Assembly (NCBI GenBank): GCA_016219965.1
Contig: JACRJM010000002.1
Span: 112,233 to 176,232 of the forward strand
Direction: 5' to 3'
Source of the DNA: Candidatus Schekmanbacteria bacterium
GTDB lineage: Bacteria; Schekmanbacteria; GWA2-38-11; J061
Length of the DNA stretch: 64,000 nucleotides
Part shown: in pieces, positions 61,666-64,000 of the stretch
Layout of the letters: each line of letters begins with the position of its first letter
Numbering within the stretch: the first letter of the stretch is position 1
Translations under genes and position numbers: made by a program
Notes under the pieces: model-generated
What the model was told of the DNA's origin: nothing
Databases searched by the model: none
What the model saw: the letters and a program-made list of their open reading frames with translations, nothing else

Positions 61666-64000
61666 TGGCAAGCGGCTCCGCTGCATAATCCTTATCGCTC
61701 AGAAAATCATCAAGTATTGATTCTCCCGGGAGCTCTTTTACAAGCGCTGTTTTTAAAACTTCATCAACATTATTTACAAAGATAAAGTTTATATCTTTCT
61801 TTATATTGTCTGGAATCTCTTTTATGTCTTTTTTATTTTCTTCAGGAATTATAATTGTTGAGATGCCTCCCCTATGCGCAGCCAGCACTTTTTCCTTAAG
61901 ACCGCCTATTGGAAGCACACGTCCGCGCAGAGTTATCTCGCCTGTCATTGCTATGTCATTCTTTACAGGTATTCTCGTTAATGCTGAAGCAAGAGCTGTC
62001 GCCATCGCAATACCTGCAGAAGGGCCGTCTTTCGGGATGGCTCCTTCCGGAACATGTATATGGATGTCTATTTTTGAGAAGAATGCTCTATTAAGTCCTA
62101 ACATCTTTGAACGAGACCTTAAATAGCTGAAGGCAGCTTGAGCAGATTCCTGCATTACATCTCCAAGTTTCCCTGTAAGGGTTAAACTCCCTTTCCCAGC
62201 CATTATGGTAGCTTCGGTAATCAGAAGCTCTCCGCCAAACTCTGTCCATGCAAGCCCCGTTGTTTGTCCTACAAGAAACTCTTTTTCTTTTACACCATAA
62301 CGGTATTTCTTGATGCCGAGATATTCCTCTAGATTTTCATCATTAATAGAGAGTTTGACATCTTTTCCCTCTTTGACTATCTTCTTTGCTGTCTTTCTGC
62401 ATATCGAGCTTATCTCTCTTTCAAGATTTCTTACCCCGGCTTCTTTTGTATAATGTCTGATTACCCCAAGAATTGCTTCATCTGTGAACTCAAGGTTCTT
62501 CCCGGTAAAACCATGCTGATCTAACTGCTTGGTCAAAAGGTATTTCTTGGCAATATTGAGCTTTTCATCTTCTGTATAGCCTGGGATTCTTATAATCTCC
62601 ATTCTGTCCTGAAGAGGCTGAGGAATAGCTGTAAGAACATTGGCAGTTGTAATGAACAGTACCTGTGACAGGTCAAAATCAACATCCAGATAGTGATCGT
62701 TAAATGTGTCATTCTGCTCCGGATCAAGCACTTCAAGTAATGCTGCTGATGGGTCTCCTCTGAAATCCATAGACATCTTATCTATTTCGTCCATAAGGAA
62801 TACGGGATTTTTCGTTCCAGCCTTTTTCATGGACTGGATTATCTTTCCCGGAAGTGCTCCTATGTATGTTCTCCTGTGTCCCCTGATTTCAGCCTCATCA
62901 CGCACTCCGCCAAGAGAAATCCTTACGAACTTCCTGTTAAGTGAACGTGCGATTGATTTGGCAAGAGATGTTTTACCAACACCCGGAGGACCTACGAAGC
63001 AGAGAATCGGGCCTTTAAGCTTTTTTACAAGCTTTCTTACGGCTAAAAACTCTATTATTCTTTCTTTTGCCTTTTCAAGGCCATAGTGGTCTTCGTCAAG
63101 AATTATTTCGGCTTTTTCAAGGTCTAAGCGGTCAGGAGTTTTTTTGCTCCAGGGCAGGGATACCAGCCAGTCGAGATAGTTTCTTACTACAGTTCCTTCA
63201 GCCGACATGGGCGGCATCATCTCAAGTTTTTTGAGCTCTCTTGCGGCCTTAGTTTCAACTTCCTGCGGCATCTTCGCTTTTTTGATTTTTTCCCTGAATT
63301 CATCTATCTCAGACTTTCCATCTTCCTGCTGTCCAAGTTCATTTTTTATCGCTCTCATCTGTTCGTTTAACAGATATTCGCGGTTTTTCTTCTGGTCTTT
63401 CGGTTTACTGTGTGCTTTCTTTTCAGAGATCAGTATCTCCATCTCCCGTTCAATAAAATAACAAAGCTTCTGGAGGCGGATAGTCACATCATTGGTCTCA
63501 AGCAGTGTCTGTTTGTCTTTAACTTTAAGAATGGTATGAGCAGCAATTGTGTCAGATAACCTGCCAGCATCCTCTATATTTACTATTGAGGCAAGTGCAT
63601 CAGTAGAAATATGCTTTCTTAATTTTACATATTCTTCAAAAAGCGGGATTACTTTTCTTATCAGGTTTTCCTGTTCGTATGAATAAGTCCCTTCATCAGG
63701 TATGTCGTCTGCAAGTACCTGAAAATAATCTTCACTAGGAATAAATTCTTTTATTCTTACCCTTTTTATTCCTTCAACCAGGATCTTAATGGTTCCATCG
63801 TGAAGTTTTAAGAGCTGGAGGATTTCCCCCTTTGTTCCTATAAGAGAGATGTCAGTTTCTTTTGGTTCATTGACGCTTGCCTGTTTTTGCGTTGAAAGGA
63901 TAATCTGTTTGTTCCTGTTCATCGCTTCATCCAGTGCCTTTACCGATTTTTTTCTCCCCACAAACAGCGGTATTATCATGTGGGGGATGAGCACAACATC
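61631..64000 (-). CDS. lon: ATP-dependent protease La (5' end outside window)
   Basis: Lon degrades misfolded and regulatory proteins. The frame is open to the window edge, reading [20 protein letters not shown], so the first residues lie outside. In order it has the N-terminal substrate domain, the AAA domain ([24 protein letters not shown]) and the Ser-Lys protease domain with [10 protein letters not shown] (catalytic Ser) and [16 protein letters not shown] (catalytic Lys). The tail ends in a threonine-rich stretch. engB overlaps the 3' end. Confidence 0.97.
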   Translation of the reverse strand, partial: DVVLIPHMIIPLFVGRKKSVKALDEAMNRNKQIILSTQKQASVNEPKETDISLIGTKGEILQLLKLHDGTIKILVEGIKRVRIKEFIPSEDYFQVLADDIPDEGTYSYEQENLIRKVIPLFEEYVKLRKHISTDALASIVNIEDAGRLSDTIAAHTILKVKDKQTLLETNDVTIRLQKLCYFIEREMEILISEKKAHSKPKDQKKNREYLLNEQMRAIKNELGQQEDGKSEIDEFREKIKKAKMPQEVETKAARELKKLEMMPPMSAEGTVVRNYLDWLVSLPWSKKTPDRLDLEKAEIILDEDHYGLEKAKERIIEFLAVRKLVKKLKGPILCFVGPPGVGKTSLAKSIARSLNRKFVRISLGGVRDEAEIRGHRRTYIGALPGKIIQSMKKAGTKNPVFLMDEIDKMSMDFRGDPSAALLEVLDPEQNDTFNDHYLDVDFDLSQVLFITTANVLTAIPQPLQDRMEIIRIPGYTEDEKLNIAKKYLLTKQLDQHGFTGKNLEFTDEAILGVIRHYTKEAGVRNLEREISSICRKTAKKIVKEGKDVKLSINDENLEEYLGIKKYRYGVKEKEFLVGQTTGLAWTEFGGELLITEATIMAGKGSLTLTGKLGDVMQESAQAAFSYLRSRSKMLGLNRAFFSKIDIHIHVPEGAIPKDGPSAGIAMATALASALTRIPVKNDIAMTGEITLRGRVLPIGGLKEKVLAAHRGGISTIIIPEENKKDIKEIPDNIKKDINFIFVNNVDEVLKTALVKELPGESILDDFLSDKDYAAEPLASETPASTTTKH

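Noticed and set aside
1-64000. CRISPR arrays, tRNA or rRNA genes, insertion sequences
   Set aside because: No regularly spaced repeats, no further GGTTCGA-type tRNA ends and no transposase genes were seen; only tmRNA fits an RNA gene.

Overview
The window is a continuous stretch of a bacterial chromosome from a diderm, meso-diaminopimelate-type organism of moderate-to-low GC. The evidence is a full division/cell-wall (dcw) cluster with ftsQ/A/Z, a DAP-type MurE signature, an exported YidD-like/TPR pair, CarD, Nfn transhydrogenase genes, a PPi-type phosphofructokinase and molybdopterin genes. Together these suggest an anaerobic or facultative member of a deep lineage (Desulfobacterota, Nitrospirota or candidate-phylum-like). 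That placement is inference; no rRNA or other taxonomic marker gene was compared.

Layout. 1-1880 (minus): ExeA-type ATPase followed by an HD-GYP protein cut by the window edge. 2178-6158 (plus): moeA, mobB with an extra C-terminal domain, mobA, then an exported YidD-like protein and a TPR/DUF5683-like membrane protein, tightly packed. 6382-13272 (plus): a 1022-residue LVIVD-repeat propeller protein, a TPP enzyme with a Tat-like leader, trmJ and an MscS channel. 13288-16482 (minus): cheW and a hybrid sensor kinase. 16625-18118 (minus): tmRNA behind a PPi-type pfkA. 18485-35247 (plus): the dcw cluster mraZ-rsmH-ftsL-ftsI-murE-murF-murD-ftsW-murG-murC-murB-ddl-ftsQ-ftsA-ftsZ. It lacks mraY, and mraZ is preceded by a promoter and two perfect 10-bp MraZ-box repeats.

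35248-38600 is an accessory patch: palindromic intergenic repeats, an unknown membrane protein, two orphan antitoxin-like genes, a PIG-L deacetylase, and a degenerate second copy of the promoter and start of the downstream radical-SAM gene. 40227-42493 (minus) encodes the two Nfn subunits. 42788-49088 (plus) encodes an AddB/AddA-like helicase-nuclease pair. 49133-54447 is an accessory or defence-like region: a PNPOx-fold protein, a DUF4143 ATPase, at least three fragments of an AlbA_2/RecG-like protein, a 36-codon NERD N-terminus, an intact HNH endonuclease, an HD hydrolase, an MNT/HEPN pair, and a 21-codon relic of a second HNH gene. 54456-64000 (minus) is housekeeping: PAP2 phosphatase, uvrA, ispF, ispD, PIN/TRAM protein, carD, engB and lon (5' end outside the window).

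I did not find one clearly new multi-gene system. The most informative unusual signals are the traces of gene replacement in the two accessory patches, the mraY-less dcw cluster with a clean MraZ operator, a perfect hairpin abutting the tmRNA, and the pairing of a large beta-propeller protein with a probably exported TPP enzyme. All family assignments come from motifs read by eye; no database search was run.
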